Shown piece by piece: positions 8,457 through 17,146 of a stretch of DNA of 54,185 bases. The stretch spans positions 1 through 54,185 of the forward strand of contig CAJFOJ010000054.1 of NCBI GenBank assembly GCA_904396495.1, in the 5' to 3' direction. The translations under genes and the position numbers were made by a program. The notes under the pieces were generated by a model. That model searched no databases. It was not told where the DNA came from and saw only the letters and a program-made list of their open reading frames with translations. Position 1 is the first letter of the stretch. Every line of letters begins with the position of its first letter. This DNA comes from an uncultured Oscillospiraceae bacterium. Lineage in GTDB: Bacteria > Bacillota > Clostridia > Oscillospirales > Ruminococcaceae.

Positions 8457-9515
8457 TTATCCCGCTTCTTCTTGACTCTTGGAACTGTATTTTTTTAAAG
8501 CCTCAATCAGACCGTCAAAGTAACTCCGGTTCAGACTATATAACATGGTACGCCCCTGATTGCGGACGTTGATTATATTGGCCTTTAACATCAAGCTCAA
8601 GTGATAATAAGCATTAGTGTTGGAAATGTCAAACATCTTTTCAATGTCCCGGATAGACATTTCATTTCTCTCTAATAGGGCGTTGATGATCCCTACTCGG
8701 TTCGGTTCCGAAACCGCTGTACCGAAAACATCCAAATTCACTAATTTTTCCCGATTCCGTAAAAATTCTAATACTTTTCCTCCATTGATTCCCAGTAAAA
8801 CAATAGCAGAATTATCAAGAAAATAACTACAGATAATAGATATGGCAATGATACAAGGAGAGATATATATATTAGAATTTTGATTATATTTATACTGCTT
8901 GTCAAAATCTTTAAAAACATCAAAGCAAAATTCATTAAAATCTATTTCATTTTCAAAATAAGCTATTTTTTTATAATTTCGCTCGTAATACTGCCTTAAT
9001 TGCGTTTCTTTTGAAATCAACTCAAAATTCAATTTCTTTATTATCCGTTTGTAACTGACAAAAAAGATACAGAGCTTTTCTTTTATGTAGTCGCTGTAAT
9101 TGGATTCGTCGACCAATTGCATCAAATTATCAAGATTATTTCGATAATCCTCAATCTGGTCGTCATTCAGCTTAGGAAAATAGAATCGGATCAACTCAAA
9201 AACAAGTTTTTCAGCATCCAACAAATCATCCTGCATATGTTCAAATTTAAAATTGATTTGATAGGTTTCGATATTATCATAGTAGCAATATCTAGTTAAA
9301 AAGCATTTCTGATTCTCATTGAGATAGAAGAAGGGGACTAATTCATCTGGAATCGGTGTAAATTCATATTCCAATTGTTCAAAAAATTTGATGTTTTCGG
9401 CTGTTGACTTTTGTGGCATATAATTGGTTAGTCTATTTTTATTAAAATGGATTATAAAAAGACTTATTAAATCATATAAAAATCCTGGTTCCTGCAAAAA
9501 TTTAATATTATACAT
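8457..9515 (-). CDS. AT-rich regulator with C-terminal ArsR-type winged helix
   Basis: About 352 residues. The last 90 (LDVFGTAVSEPNRVGIINAL through ISNTNAYYHLSLMLKANII to GRTMLYSLN) form an ArsR/SmtB-like winged-helix DNA-binding domain. The N-terminal 250 residues are rich in Asn, Tyr, Ile, Phe and Lys and I do not recognise them; they may be a sensor or dimerisation module. No clear metal-binding cysteine cluster is visible. Base composition is much more AT-rich than both neighbours, which suggests recent transfer. I chose ATG 9515 because GGTGG lies 5 nt upstream; in-frame starts at 9527 and 9617 are possible but the added N-terminus looks like translated spacer. Its likely targets are unknown. 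Confidence 0.65.
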   Translation of the reverse strand: MYNIKFLQEPGFLYDLISLFIIHFNKNRLTNYMPQKSTAENIKFFEQLEYEFTPIPDELVPFFYLNENQKCFLTRYCYYDNIETYQINFKFEHMQDDLLDAEKLVFELIRFYFPKLNDDQIEDYRNNLDNLMQLVDESNYSDYIKEKLCIFFVSYKRIIKKLNFELISKETQLRQYYERNYKKIAYFENEIDFNEFCFDVFKDFDKQYKYNQNSNIYISPCIIAISIICSYFLDNSAIVLLGINGGKVLEFLRNREKLVNLDVFGTAVSEPNRVGIINALLERNEMSIRDIEKMFDISNTNAYYHLSLMLKANIINVRNQGRTMLYSLNRSYFDGLIEALKKYSSKSQEEAG

Positions 9516-9596
9516 ATTTACCACCATATTATTTCGTAAAAAATTAAAAATTAGTATAAAAATATAATAACTATAATTATCAAACAAAGAATAAAT

Positions 9597-9630
9597 AATA
9601 TTTAAATAAATATGCATATTTTTAAATATT
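9597..9630. repeat. AT-rich nested palindrome upstream of the ArsR-like gene
   Basis: Ten-base arms AATATTTAAA and TTTAAATATT enclose a perfect 12-base palindrome AATATGCATATT. It lies between the end of recN and the start of the ArsR-like gene, where a regulator operator or promoter would be expected. An AT-rich weak terminator for recN is an alternative. Confidence 0.45.
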
Positions 9631-9641
9631 AATAAAATATT

Positions 9642-11315
9642 TTATATATTATTTCTTCCGTCTTTTAACATACTGGCGGCGTTTTGGAGCATCAAATCGG
9701 TGACACGGTCGGTGGACATAATGCGGGCAATTTCCCGGATGCGCTCCTCGTCGTTTAAAGGGGTCACTTGGGTGAAAGTTCGTCCGTTTTCCATCCGTTT
9801 TTCAATGAGCAGGTGGCCGTCCCCCAGGGCCGCTACCTGCGCGGAGTGGGTAACGCAGAAAACCTGCCGGTTGCGGGCGACCTCTTTGAGCTTTAGGCCG
9901 ATTTTCTGGGCGGCCCTGCCGCTGACGCCGGTGTCCACCTCATCAAAAATCAAGGTGCCCACCTGGTCTTTGTCGGCCAAGGCGCTCTTGATGGCCAGCA
10001 TTACCCTGGAAAGCTCGCCTCCCGACGCAATCTTTGCGATGGGCTTAGGCGGCTCCCCGGCGTTTGCGGAAATCAGCAGTTCCATGGTGTGGTCGCCGTT
10101 TGCGCCGATCTTGCAGGGGGTAAATCGCGCCTCCAGCCTGAGGTTCGGCATTTCGAGAAACCGGGCCTCCTCCTGGACCTTTTGGACGAAGCGTTCTGCC
10201 GCCTCTTGCCGCTTTTTCGTGAGGGCAGCGGCCAAAGACGCCACCTTTTCCTTTTGCTTTAGGGCGCGGGCGTTTATCTTTTTCAGTTCTTCTTCGGCGC
10301 TTTCGATGCGGTGGAGCTCGTCTTTGGCCTTTTCCCCGTAGGCAATCACCTCTTCGATGGTACTGCCGTATTTTCCTTTGAGGCGGTGGATTTCGCTTAA
10401 GTGCCGCTCCACCTGGTCGGCCTCCCGGGGGTCGTATTCCATCCCGTTGAGCCGCTCTTTGAGGGCTGAGGCAATTTCATTGAGATCGATGGCCATGGTT
10501 TCCAGCGTCCGGGCCGCCTTCTCAAAATCCGGGAACCCGGAGAGCTCTGAAAGGGCTGCTTTGGCCGCCTGCATCAGGTCGCAGGCCCCTTGGGTGTCTT
10601 CCTCATCGCCCAGCAACGCCCCGCAGGCCATGCTCAAAGCGCCTGCGATTTTCTCGCCGTTTCGAAAAAAGCGGGCCCTTTCCTCAAGAGACTCTTCCAG
10701 GCCAGGCTTTAACCGGGCGGCAGAGATTTCGTCAATTTGGTAGGTCAGGGTGTCAATGCGGCGGCGCTTGTCCTCCTCGTCGATTTTGAGGGCGCGGAGG
10801 GCGCGGATGTCGTCCCGGAGAAGCCGGTATTCCCCTTGATAGGCGGCGATTTCTCCCTCCAGCTCCCCGTAGTCGTCGATGATGCTCAGATGCCGGTCAG
10901 GGTTTAAAAGGATTTGGTTGTCGTGCTGGCCGTGGATGTTCACAAGCCCCGTCCCCACCTCTTTTAAAAAGGAGACGGTGGCGGGCTTACCACAGATTTT
11001 AGCGGTGCTGCGTCCATCCAGATAAATTTCCCGGGAAATGGGGAGTTCCCCTTCCTCCGGTTCATAGCCGTTTTCCTGAAGGAGGCGGAGGACGCTTTGA
11101 GGGACGTCTGTAAAAATCGCCAACACCGAAGCCTTTTCTGCACCGGTGCGGACGATCTCCCTGCTGGCCCGCTGGCCCAGGCAGGCGTTGATGGCGTCGA
11201 TGACGATGGACTTCCCCGCCCCGGTCTCACCGGTAAAGACGGTAAAGCCCCCGTTAAAATCGATGCAGGCTTTTTCGATGACCGCTAAATTTTCGATGTA
11301 TAACGACTGGAGCAT
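9642..11315 (-). CDS. recN: DNA repair protein RecN
   Basis: SMC-like ATPase that acts early in double-strand break repair by gathering DNA ends. It is about 557 residues. Walker A is GETGAGKS at residues 29-36. Central heptad-rich stretches (about 160-380) form the coiled coil. The C-terminal half carries the ABC signature ASGGELSRVMLAIK and Walker B LIFDEVDTGVSG. I start at the family-typical MLQSLYIEN (11315); in-frame ATG/TTG codons just upstream sit too close to AAAGGA. Followed upstream on the same strand by argR, the standard Firmicutes order argR-recN. Confidence 0.95.
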   Translation of the reverse strand: MLQSLYIENLAVIEKACIDFNGGFTVFTGETGAGKSIVIDAINACLGQRASREIVRTGAEKASVLAIFTDVPQSVLRLLQENGYEPEEGELPISREIYLDGRSTAKICGKPATVSFLKEVGTGLVNIHGQHDNQILLNPDRHLSIIDDYGELEGEIAAYQGEYRLLRDDIRALRALKIDEEDKRRRIDTLTYQIDEISAARLKPGLEESLEERARFFRNGEKIAGALSMACGALLGDEEDTQGACDLMQAAKAALSELSGFPDFEKAARTLETMAIDLNEIASALKERLNGMEYDPREADQVERHLSEIHRLKGKYGSTIEEVIAYGEKAKDELHRIESAEEELKKINARALKQKEKVASLAAALTKKRQEAAERFVQKVQEEARFLEMPNLRLEARFTPCKIGANGDHTMELLISANAGEPPKPIAKIASGGELSRVMLAIKSALADKDQVGTLIFDEVDTGVSGRAAQKIGLKLKEVARNRQVFCVTHSAQVAALGDGHLLIEKRMENGRTFTQVTPLNDEERIREIARIMSTDRVTDLMLQNAASMLKDGRNNI

Positions 11316-11410
11316 ATCACTCAACATTCCTTTCCGGCGGCCTTGTTCAGCGACATTTTGTGGCAAAAACAAAGCCTCCATCTTTGAAAGCGCGCCTTAG
11401 GGAATCCCAC

Positions 11411-11863
11411 TTACGCCAGCATGGATTGGATTTCCTTTGTCAAGCTCTCCGCCAGGGTTTCGGTCCGCATGAGGACAAAGATGGTGTCGTCGCCGGCGAG
11501 GGTGCCGACGATCCCCTGAAAGTCCATGGTGTCCAAGGCAGCGCAGGCGGCGTTGGCCATGCCGGTGTGACAGCGGATCACTACCGTGTTCAAGGCGTAG
11601 TCCACCTGAATAATGGACTCTGTAAACACCGCCCGGTACTTCTTTTCCATGCTGTGGTTTTGCTGCTTGCGGGCGGTGGTGTATTTGTATTTGCCGTCCT
11701 CGGTGATGGCCTTGACGAGATTAAGCTCTTTGATGTCCCGGGAAATGGTTGCCTGTGTGGTGGCAATCCCCTCTTGGGCCAGCAGCTTTAGAAGGTCGTC
11801 CTGGGTGTAGACCTCGTTGTTTTCCACCAATTCGGCGATTTTTTTCAGTCTTAGCGCTTTCAA
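11411..11863 (-). CDS. argR: Arginine repressor ArgR
   Basis: Arginine-responsive hexameric repressor/activator of arginine metabolism (150 residues). The N-terminal winged helix contains the recognition segment ATTQATISRDIKELNLVK. The C-terminal oligomerisation/arginine domain carries HTGMANAACAALD and the GTLAGDDTIFV motif, whose Asp pair binds arginine. The start is TTG 11863, with GGGAGG about 6 nt upstream, and the next usable start would cut the DNA-binding domain. Its position directly upstream of recN is conserved in Firmicutes. Confidence 0.95.
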   Translation of the reverse strand: MKALRLKKIAELVENNEVYTQDDLLKLLAQEGIATTQATISRDIKELNLVKAITEDGKYKYTTARKQQNHSMEKKYRAVFTESIIQVDYALNTVVIRCHTGMANAACAALDTMDFQGIVGTLAGDDTIFVLMRTETLAESLTKEIQSMLA

Positions 11864-11919
11864 ATCAAATACCTCCCTCGATCCTAAAAACCACAGCTTT
11901 CAGTAGCAGACCACGATTT

Positions 11920-12789
11920 TTATCTGGGCTTCGTCTGCCATTCACTGCCGTAGAGCAGCTTGTCGTTAAGCACCTGATAGAACAATTTCCCTGTCAAGTT
12001 AATTAGCTTTACACTTGTTTTGCTTTTGGAAATCAGCACTTCATCCCCAAATTCCACTGGAATTCCCTGCTCCCCATCCACTGTCAGGTAAATCTCCTGA
12101 TCCGGGCGGGCGGGCCTCACCGAGATGACGCTTTGTTCGTTGAAGATGATGGTGCGCCCAAAAGGCGAATGGGGCGCCACCGGCGTCAGAGTAATGCAGT
12201 CGATGGTGGGGTCGATGACAGGCCCGCCGGCGGACAGGCTGTAGGCGGTGGAGCCGGTGGGGGTGGAAAAGATCACCCCATCTGCCCGGTAAGGACCGAC
12301 CCCTTTTCCCTGGCAGGAGATGTTTAAGTCGATCATTCGGGCCAGCGCCCCTTTGGAGAGTACCGCGTCGTTTAAAGCCTGATAGGTCTGAGTCCCCTTG
12401 CCGCTTTTGTGAACGACGGAGAGCATGATCCGCTCTTCCACCGTGTAATCGCCGGTTTGAAGTTTGTGCAGCAGGGAGAGCTCCCCTGTTTCCAGGGTGG
12501 CCAGAAAGCCCAGCCTCCCTAAATTGATGCCCAAAACCGGTTTGTCCTGTAAAACGGCGTGCTTGGCGGCGTGGATGATGGTGCCGTCGCCGCCGATGGC
12601 GACGCAAAAATCGCATTGGCAGAGGAGCTTATCAAATTTTCCAAACCGCAGGCCGTTGCATCCGGGAAAATGCTCCCGTTTGGTCTCGGTCATCCACAGC
12701 TCGGCGTTCGGAGAGAGCAGGTCGCAGACCTGCCTCACGCATTCGACGACGTTTTTTTTGTCCAAGTTGGGCATCAACAGCAGTTTCAC
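11920..12789 (-). CDS. nadK: NAD kinase
   Basis: Phosphorylates NAD to NADP. About 289 residues from the GTG at 12789, which gives the family-like start MKLLLMPNLDKK. A longer form from ATG 12825 exists but adds an atypical N-terminus. Key motifs are GGDGT at 66-70 (catalytic Asp) with following HAAK, GINLGRLGFLA, and STPTGSTAYSLSAGGPV near residue 175, all canonical. Ends with a beta-rich C-terminus. It sits between tlyA and argR in a minus-strand cluster where this order (tlyA, nadK, argR, recN) is common. Confidence 0.95.
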   Translation of the reverse strand: MKLLLMPNLDKKNVVECVRQVCDLLSPNAELWMTETKREHFPGCNGLRFGKFDKLLCQCDFCVAIGGDGTIIHAAKHAVLQDKPVLGINLGRLGFLATLETGELSLLHKLQTGDYTVEERIMLSVVHKSGKGTQTYQALNDAVLSKGALARMIDLNISCQGKGVGPYRADGVIFSTPTGSTAYSLSAGGPVIDPTIDCITLTPVAPHSPFGRTIIFNEQSVISVRPARPDQEIYLTVDGEQGIPVEFGDEVLISKSKTSVKLINLTGKLFYQVLNDKLLYGSEWQTKPR

Positions 12790-12835
12790 AAGGATCACCA
12801 GCTTTCTTTGGGCAAAGCCCATCATTGTCTAGGAA

Positions 12836-13663
12836 TTATGGGGTTTCCGTTTCTTTTGTTTTTCCGTCCAGCGCGTCATGGGACGCCTGGACCAAAGTTT
12901 TCAGGTTGTCTTTTGTAAAGGGGGTAGGCTCCGGTGATTTCTCGAAATAGTAAAGGTACTCGATGTTCCCCTCCGGGCCCTTAATGGGCGAATAATGGAT
13001 TCCTTTGATGCAGAGGCCCAGTTCGCGGCAAAAATCGTAGATCTTTTCCAGTACTTCCAGGTGGATTTCCGGCTCTCTGACGACACCTTTCTTGCCCACC
13101 TTGCCCTTCCCCGCCTCAAACTGGGGCTTGACGAGGCAGACGCCCTGCCCGCCGTCCCGCAAAAGCTTATAGAGCACCGGCAGCACCAGAGTCAGGGAGA
13201 TAAAGCTCACGTCGACGGAACCGAAGTCCAGCTTGTCGGGGACCTGCTCCTCGGTGACATATCGGACGTTTGTGCGTTCTAAATTGACCACCCGTTCATC
13301 TGTGCGGAGCTTCCAGGCCAGCTGCCCGTATCCCACATCGATGGCGTAGACCTTTTTGGCTCCGTTTTGGAGCATGCAGTCGGTAAACCCGCCAGTAGAA
13401 GCGCCGATGTCGGCACAGATGGCGCCGTGCAGGTCGATTTGATGGGCATTCATCGCCTTTTCCAGCTTAAGGCCTCCACGGCTCACGTAGGGGAGGGCGT
13501 TTCCGGTGACTTTGATGATAGCGCCAGCGTCGATGGAGGCGCCCGCCTTATCCACCTTCTCGCCGTTTACCAAGACCTCCCCTGCCATAATCATGGCCTT
13601 AGCCTTTTCCCGGCTGGGGGCGAGGCCCTGCTCCACCATCAGAATATCTAAACGGGATTTCAT
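12836..13663 (-). CDS. tlyA: TlyA family rRNA 2'-O-methyltransferase
   Basis: TlyA-type SAM-dependent RNA methyltransferase, often misnamed hemolysin A; characterised members methylate 16S/23S rRNA. About 275 residues. An S4 RNA-binding domain occupies the first 60 (SRLDILMVEQGLAPSREKAKAMI). Then comes the FtsJ-like fold with YVSRGGLKLEKA, DIGASTGGFTDCML (SAM site) and VDVSFISL. The ATG at 13663 overlaps the dxs stop as ATGA, which fixes the start and implies translational coupling. The in-frame ATG at 13675 would touch the ribosome binding site. Confidence 0.93.
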   Translation of the reverse strand: MKSRLDILMVEQGLAPSREKAKAMIMAGEVLVNGEKVDKAGASIDAGAIIKVTGNALPYVSRGGLKLEKAMNAHQIDLHGAICADIGASTGGFTDCMLQNGAKKVYAIDVGYGQLAWKLRTDERVVNLERTNVRYVTEEQVPDKLDFGSVDVSFISLTLVLPVLYKLLRDGGQGVCLVKPQFEAGKGKVGKKGVVREPEIHLEVLEKIYDFCRELGLCIKGIHYSPIKGPEGNIEYLYYFEKSPEPTPFTKDNLKTLVQASHDALDGKTKETETP

Positions 13664-15513
13664 TTTGTTTCCCATTCCTCTCGTAAAATCTCTGCCATTC
13701 CCTCTTGGTCGAGACGGTATTCTTTCAGCATTTGCGGCACCTTACCCTGCTTGAAAAAGCCGTTTGGAAGGGAAACCGACCGGAAGCTGCCCCGCCAGCC
13801 CAATTGATTTAACTGCAGCAGCAAATGCTCCCCGATGGAGCCGTTTTGCTCCACTTCCTCAAAAAAGATGATGTCATGATAAGCGGAGATTTTCTCCACC
13901 AGCTCATCGGACAGAGGGTTTATTTTGTTGAGCTTTAACAGCGCCCCGAAATGCCCCTTTTGATTGACAGCGTACAGATCGTGGAAAATCCGCCCGTAGC
14001 TGATGGCGAGGTTTTTCCCCCTTTCATCGAGGAAAAGATAATCGGCAGACGGGTTTTGAGACCTGTAAATTTTTTTGTCGCAGCCTCGGGGATACCGAAT
14101 GGCGACAACTCCCTCCGTCTCGTAAATTGCCTTGTAAAGCTGGGCCTTAAGCTCCTCGTTAGTGGTGGGGCTGTATACCGTCACACCCGGTATGCTGGTG
14201 AGGTAGGCTATGTCGTACACCCCTTGATGGGTTTCGCCGTCGTCCCCCACAAGCCCCGCCCGGTCAACGGCCAGCACCACATGGAGTCGCTCGATGGCGG
14301 CGTCGTGAAGGATCTGGTCATAGGCTCGCTGCAAAAATGTGGAATAAACGGCAAAAACCGGGATGTATTCCTTGGAGGCCAGGCCCGCTGCAAAGGTGAC
14401 AGCGTGCTGCTCTGCGATCCCCACATCAAAAAACCGGTTCCGGTGCTTTGAGCAGAAGGGGGTGAGTCCCGTCCCTTGTTTCATGGCGGCGGTGATGGCG
14501 CAAATTTTGTCATCGTGGTCGGCGAGCTCGGTTAAATAGTTTCCAAACACTACGGAAAAGCTGTCCTCTTCGGGGAGGTCGGGATTTCCAGTCTCCACAT
14601 CGAACTTGCTGATACCATGGTAGATGAGAGGGTTTTTCTCAGCGAATTCGTAGCCTTTGCCCTTTGTAGTTTCCACGTGTACAAAAACTGGACGACATAA
14701 AATCTTCGCCTGGACGAACGCCTTTTCCAGCGCTTTTAAATCGTGGCCGTCTACCGGCCCGATGTAGGTAAACCCCATTTCCTCAAAAAAAGTGGAGTGA
14801 TACAGTGCGTTTTTTAAGGCCGCCTTGGACGACTGCACCACCCTTTTTACCGGCTTCCCCACCAACGGGATGTGATCCAGCACCGTTTCAGTGTGGTCTT
14901 TTAACCGCAGGTAACCCGGCTGAAGCCGGATGGTGGTTAAATAACGGGCAAAGGCGCCCACATTACGGCTGATGGACATGGCGTTATGGTTTAAGACGAT
15001 GATTAAGTTGGTGCGGCTGCGGCCTGCGTTGTTGAGGGCCTCATAAGCCATGCCGCCGGTAAAGGCACCGTCCCCGATGACGGCGATGGCGTGTGAATTG
15101 CTCCCTCTCATCTGGTTGGCCCGGCTGATGGCGTAGGCCGCTGAAATGGAGGTTGAGCTGTGCCCGGCGATAAAGGCGTCATGGGGACTTTCCTCCGGTT
15201 TGGGAAAGCCGCCTAACCCCCCTGGTTGGCGGAGGGTGTCAAACTGATCTTTTCGCCCGGTGATAATCTTATGGGTGTAACACTGGTGACCTACGTCCCA
15301 AATAATGCTATCCCAAGGGGTGTCGAAGACCCGGTGCAAGGCGATCGTCAGTTCCACTACCCCCAGATTGGAGGCTAAATGGCCCCCTGTCTTGGAGACC
15401 TGCTCCACCAAAAATTTCCGGATTTCCACGCAGAGTTCCTTGAGCTCTTTGCGATTTAAGCTCTTAACGTCCTGGGGAGAATTCACCCGGTCCAGGATCG
15501 GATATTGGTTCAT
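13660..15513 (-). CDS. dxs: 1-deoxy-D-xylulose-5-phosphate synthase
   Basis: Thiamine diphosphate enzyme that condenses pyruvate and glyceraldehyde-3-phosphate, the first step of the MEP isoprenoid pathway. At 617 residues it is full length. The ThDP motif GDGAFTGGMAYEALNNAG ending in N is present near residue 150. HQCYTHKIITGR and the glutamate-containing FDVGIAEQHAVTFAAGLA (near 370) match the catalytic core, as does YDIAYLTSIPG. ATG with GGAGGGG upstream. It is followed by tlyA with a 4-base overlap and stands near ispA, so two isoprenoid enzymes share this cluster. Confidence 0.96.
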   Translation of the reverse strand: MNQYPILDRVNSPQDVKSLNRKELKELCVEIRKFLVEQVSKTGGHLASNLGVVELTIALHRVFDTPWDSIIWDVGHQCYTHKIITGRKDQFDTLRQPGGLGGFPKPEESPHDAFIAGHSSTSISAAYAISRANQMRGSNSHAIAVIGDGAFTGGMAYEALNNAGRSRTNLIIVLNHNAMSISRNVGAFARYLTTIRLQPGYLRLKDHTETVLDHIPLVGKPVKRVVQSSKAALKNALYHSTFFEEMGFTYIGPVDGHDLKALEKAFVQAKILCRPVFVHVETTKGKGYEFAEKNPLIYHGISKFDVETGNPDLPEEDSFSVVFGNYLTELADHDDKICAITAAMKQGTGLTPFCSKHRNRFFDVGIAEQHAVTFAAGLASKEYIPVFAVYSTFLQRAYDQILHDAAIERLHVVLAVDRAGLVGDDGETHQGVYDIAYLTSIPGVTVYSPTTNEELKAQLYKAIYETEGVVAIRYPRGCDKKIYRSQNPSADYLFLDERGKNLAISYGRIFHDLYAVNQKGHFGALLKLNKINPLSDELVEKISAYHDIIFFEEVEQNGSIGEHLLLQLNQLGWRGSFRSVSLPNGFFKQGKVPQMLKEYRLDQEGMAEILREEWETK

Positions 15514-15528
15514 GCAAAAAGCCCCTCC

Positions 15529-15987
15529 TTATATGGATATGGGGAGCAAAAAGGCCACCAAAATCCCCAAAATCGCCCCGCCGAACACCTCAAGAGGGGT
15601 ATGACCCAAAAATTCCTTCAAGGCTTTCTGGGCATCTACCGGCGGGTCATCCTTTTTGTGCTCAAAAACAAGCTTGTTCAGCACCTTGGCCTGTTCACCC
15701 GCGGCGCGGCGGACACCGGTAGCGTCGTACATGACGACGCAGGCCAGGATAAACGAAATGGCAAACAACGGCGAACCAAGCCCTTCTGAACGCCCCACCG
15801 CCACCGTCAATGCGACCACTGTAGCCGTGTGAGAACTGGGCATGCCGCCTGCGCCGATGAGTCGCTCCAAATTGATGGTGCGGTGTTTGACACTATAGAA
15901 AATTACCTTCAAAACCTGTGCCAAAAGCCATGCGGCCAGGGCAGACAGCAGGATATAGTTGCTGAACAAATCGAGAAATTCCGTCAT
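15529..15987 (-). CDS. Divergent PAP2 family membrane protein (DUF212)
   Basis: Small membrane protein of about 152 residues in the divergent PAP2 / DUF212 family, related to acid phosphatase/haloperoxidase proteins. It shows GAGGMPSSHTATVVALTVAVG, where SSHT is the phosphate-binding core, and YDATGVRRAAGEQAKVLN. It has about four hydrophobic segments. A role as a lipid or isoprenoid phosphatase would fit the neighbouring dxs and ispA, but that is inference. Start taken at MTEFLDLF (15987); ATG 15999 lies two bases from AAAGG and is the alternative. Confidence 0.85.
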   Translation of the reverse strand: MTEFLDLFSNYILLSALAAWLLAQVLKVIFYSVKHRTINLERLIGAGGMPSSHTATVVALTVAVGRSEGLGSPLFAISFILACVVMYDATGVRRAAGEQAKVLNKLVFEHKKDDPPVDAQKALKEFLGHTPLEVFGGAILGILVAFLLPISI

Positions 15988-16063
15988 GCGAAAATCCATG
16001 TCCTTTCTTTAGAGCAACGCCTCGTCCCAACGTTGGCGTGCCCTTCTATAGCCGGGATGCTGG

Positions 16064-16930
16064 TTATTTTTCCCGGAAGAGAAGTTTTTCCGTCAGCGTT
16101 TTCAGTTCCCCGCTGCCGGAAAAATATTGCAGTGTGGAAAGTGCCTTGTCGCTGTGCTCAGAAGCGAGCTTTTGTGCTTTGTCGACGCCGTAGAGGGAAA
16201 CAAAGGTGGCCTTCCCGTTTTCCTCGTCGCTGCCGATGGGTTTGCCCAAGGTCATTTCGTCTCCGGTCACATCCAAAATGTCGTCCACAATTTGGAAGGC
16301 GAGCCCCAGATGGTAAGCGTACTCTCCTGCCTTCTGGACCGCTTCCCGGCTCCCGCCACCAGCTAAAACACCGATTTCACAGGCACTTTGCAATAGTGCG
16401 GAGGTTTTGAGGGCATAGGTGCGCTCCAACATCTCGGCTTTGGCTTTACTTCCTTTTTCCTCGTTTTGCAAATCCATTTCCTGCCCGCCGATCATGCCAT
16501 GGACCCCAGCCCGCGCAGAGAGGATTTTCACGGCGCCGATACAGATTTCGGCCGGAAGCTCCGCCCCGGCTATCATCTCAAAAGCCATGGTCAAGAGCCC
16601 GTCCCCTGCCAAAAGGGCCGTCGCCTCCCCAAACTGTTTATGGCAGGAGGGCTTACCCCGGCGCAGGTCGTCGTCGTCCATGCAGGGCAGGTCGTCATGG
16701 ATCAGGGAATAGGTGTGAATCATCTCGACGGCACAGGCCAAAGGCAACGCCTTTAAAACCTCCCCGCCTGCAATCCGGCAAAATTCCAGCAGTAAAACAG
16801 GGCGGATGCGTTTGCCTCCCGCCTCGGCGCTGTAGGCCATAGCCTGGAGTACCTGCTGGTCTTTCGTGCCCTGTAGGGCCGTTTCAAGTGCCCTGTCGAT
16901 GAGGGCAATATATTCATTCATCTGTTTCAT
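16064..16930 (-). CDS. ispA: Farnesyl diphosphate synthase-type polyprenyl synthetase
   Basis: Trans-prenyltransferase that extends DMAPP/GPP with IPP to farnesyl (or geranylgeranyl) diphosphate. 288 residues. The first aspartate-rich motif is DDLPCMDDDDLRRG (D-D-x4-D with R-R-G), and the second is QIVDDILDVTGD. GGKRIRPVL supplies the IPP-binding Lys-Arg. Chain length specificity cannot be fixed by eye. ATG 16930 has GGGAG 6 nt upstream and overlaps the end of xseB by 17 bases, so xseB-ispA are translationally coupled, an arrangement common in bacteria. Confidence 0.93.
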   Translation of the reverse strand: MKQMNEYIALIDRALETALQGTKDQQVLQAMAYSAEAGGKRIRPVLLLEFCRIAGGEVLKALPLACAVEMIHTYSLIHDDLPCMDDDDLRRGKPSCHKQFGEATALLAGDGLLTMAFEMIAGAELPAEICIGAVKILSARAGVHGMIGGQEMDLQNEEKGSKAKAEMLERTYALKTSALLQSACEIGVLAGGGSREAVQKAGEYAYHLGLAFQIVDDILDVTGDEMTLGKPIGSDEENGKATFVSLYGVDKAQKLASEHSDKALSTLQYFSGSGELKTLTEKLLFREK

Positions 16931-17141
16931 TCTGTTCTCCCAGAGAGCTGTTCACGTCTTTGAGTTCACTGATTTTCAGCTTTGCCCCTTTGAGCTCTTT
17001 GTCGCAGAAGGCGGTCAGCTTGACGCCCTCTTCGTAGAGCTTTAAGGATTCCTCCAGAGGAAGGGAACCCTCCTCCAGCTTTTCGACAATCTGCTGGAGG
17101 GCATCCATAGCCGATTCCAGCGTCTGTTTTTTCTGTGCCAT
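16914..17141 (-). CDS. xseB: Exodeoxyribonuclease VII small subunit
   Basis: Small subunit that binds XseA in exonuclease VII, which degrades single-stranded DNA. 75 residues, typical length. The helical motif SAMDALQQIVEKLEEGSLPL, then SLKLYEEGVKL, is the family signature. It starts 5 bases after the xseA stop and overlaps ispA by 17 bases. Confidence 0.95.
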   Translation of the reverse strand: MAQKKQTLESAMDALQQIVEKLEEGSLPLEESLKLYEEGVKLTAFCDKELKGAKLKISELKDVNSSLGEQNETDE

Positions 17142-17146
17142 ATCAT

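Noticed and set aside
11360..11791. 143-codon plus-strand frame over argR
   Set aside because: Antisense shadow of argR and the recN-argR gap.
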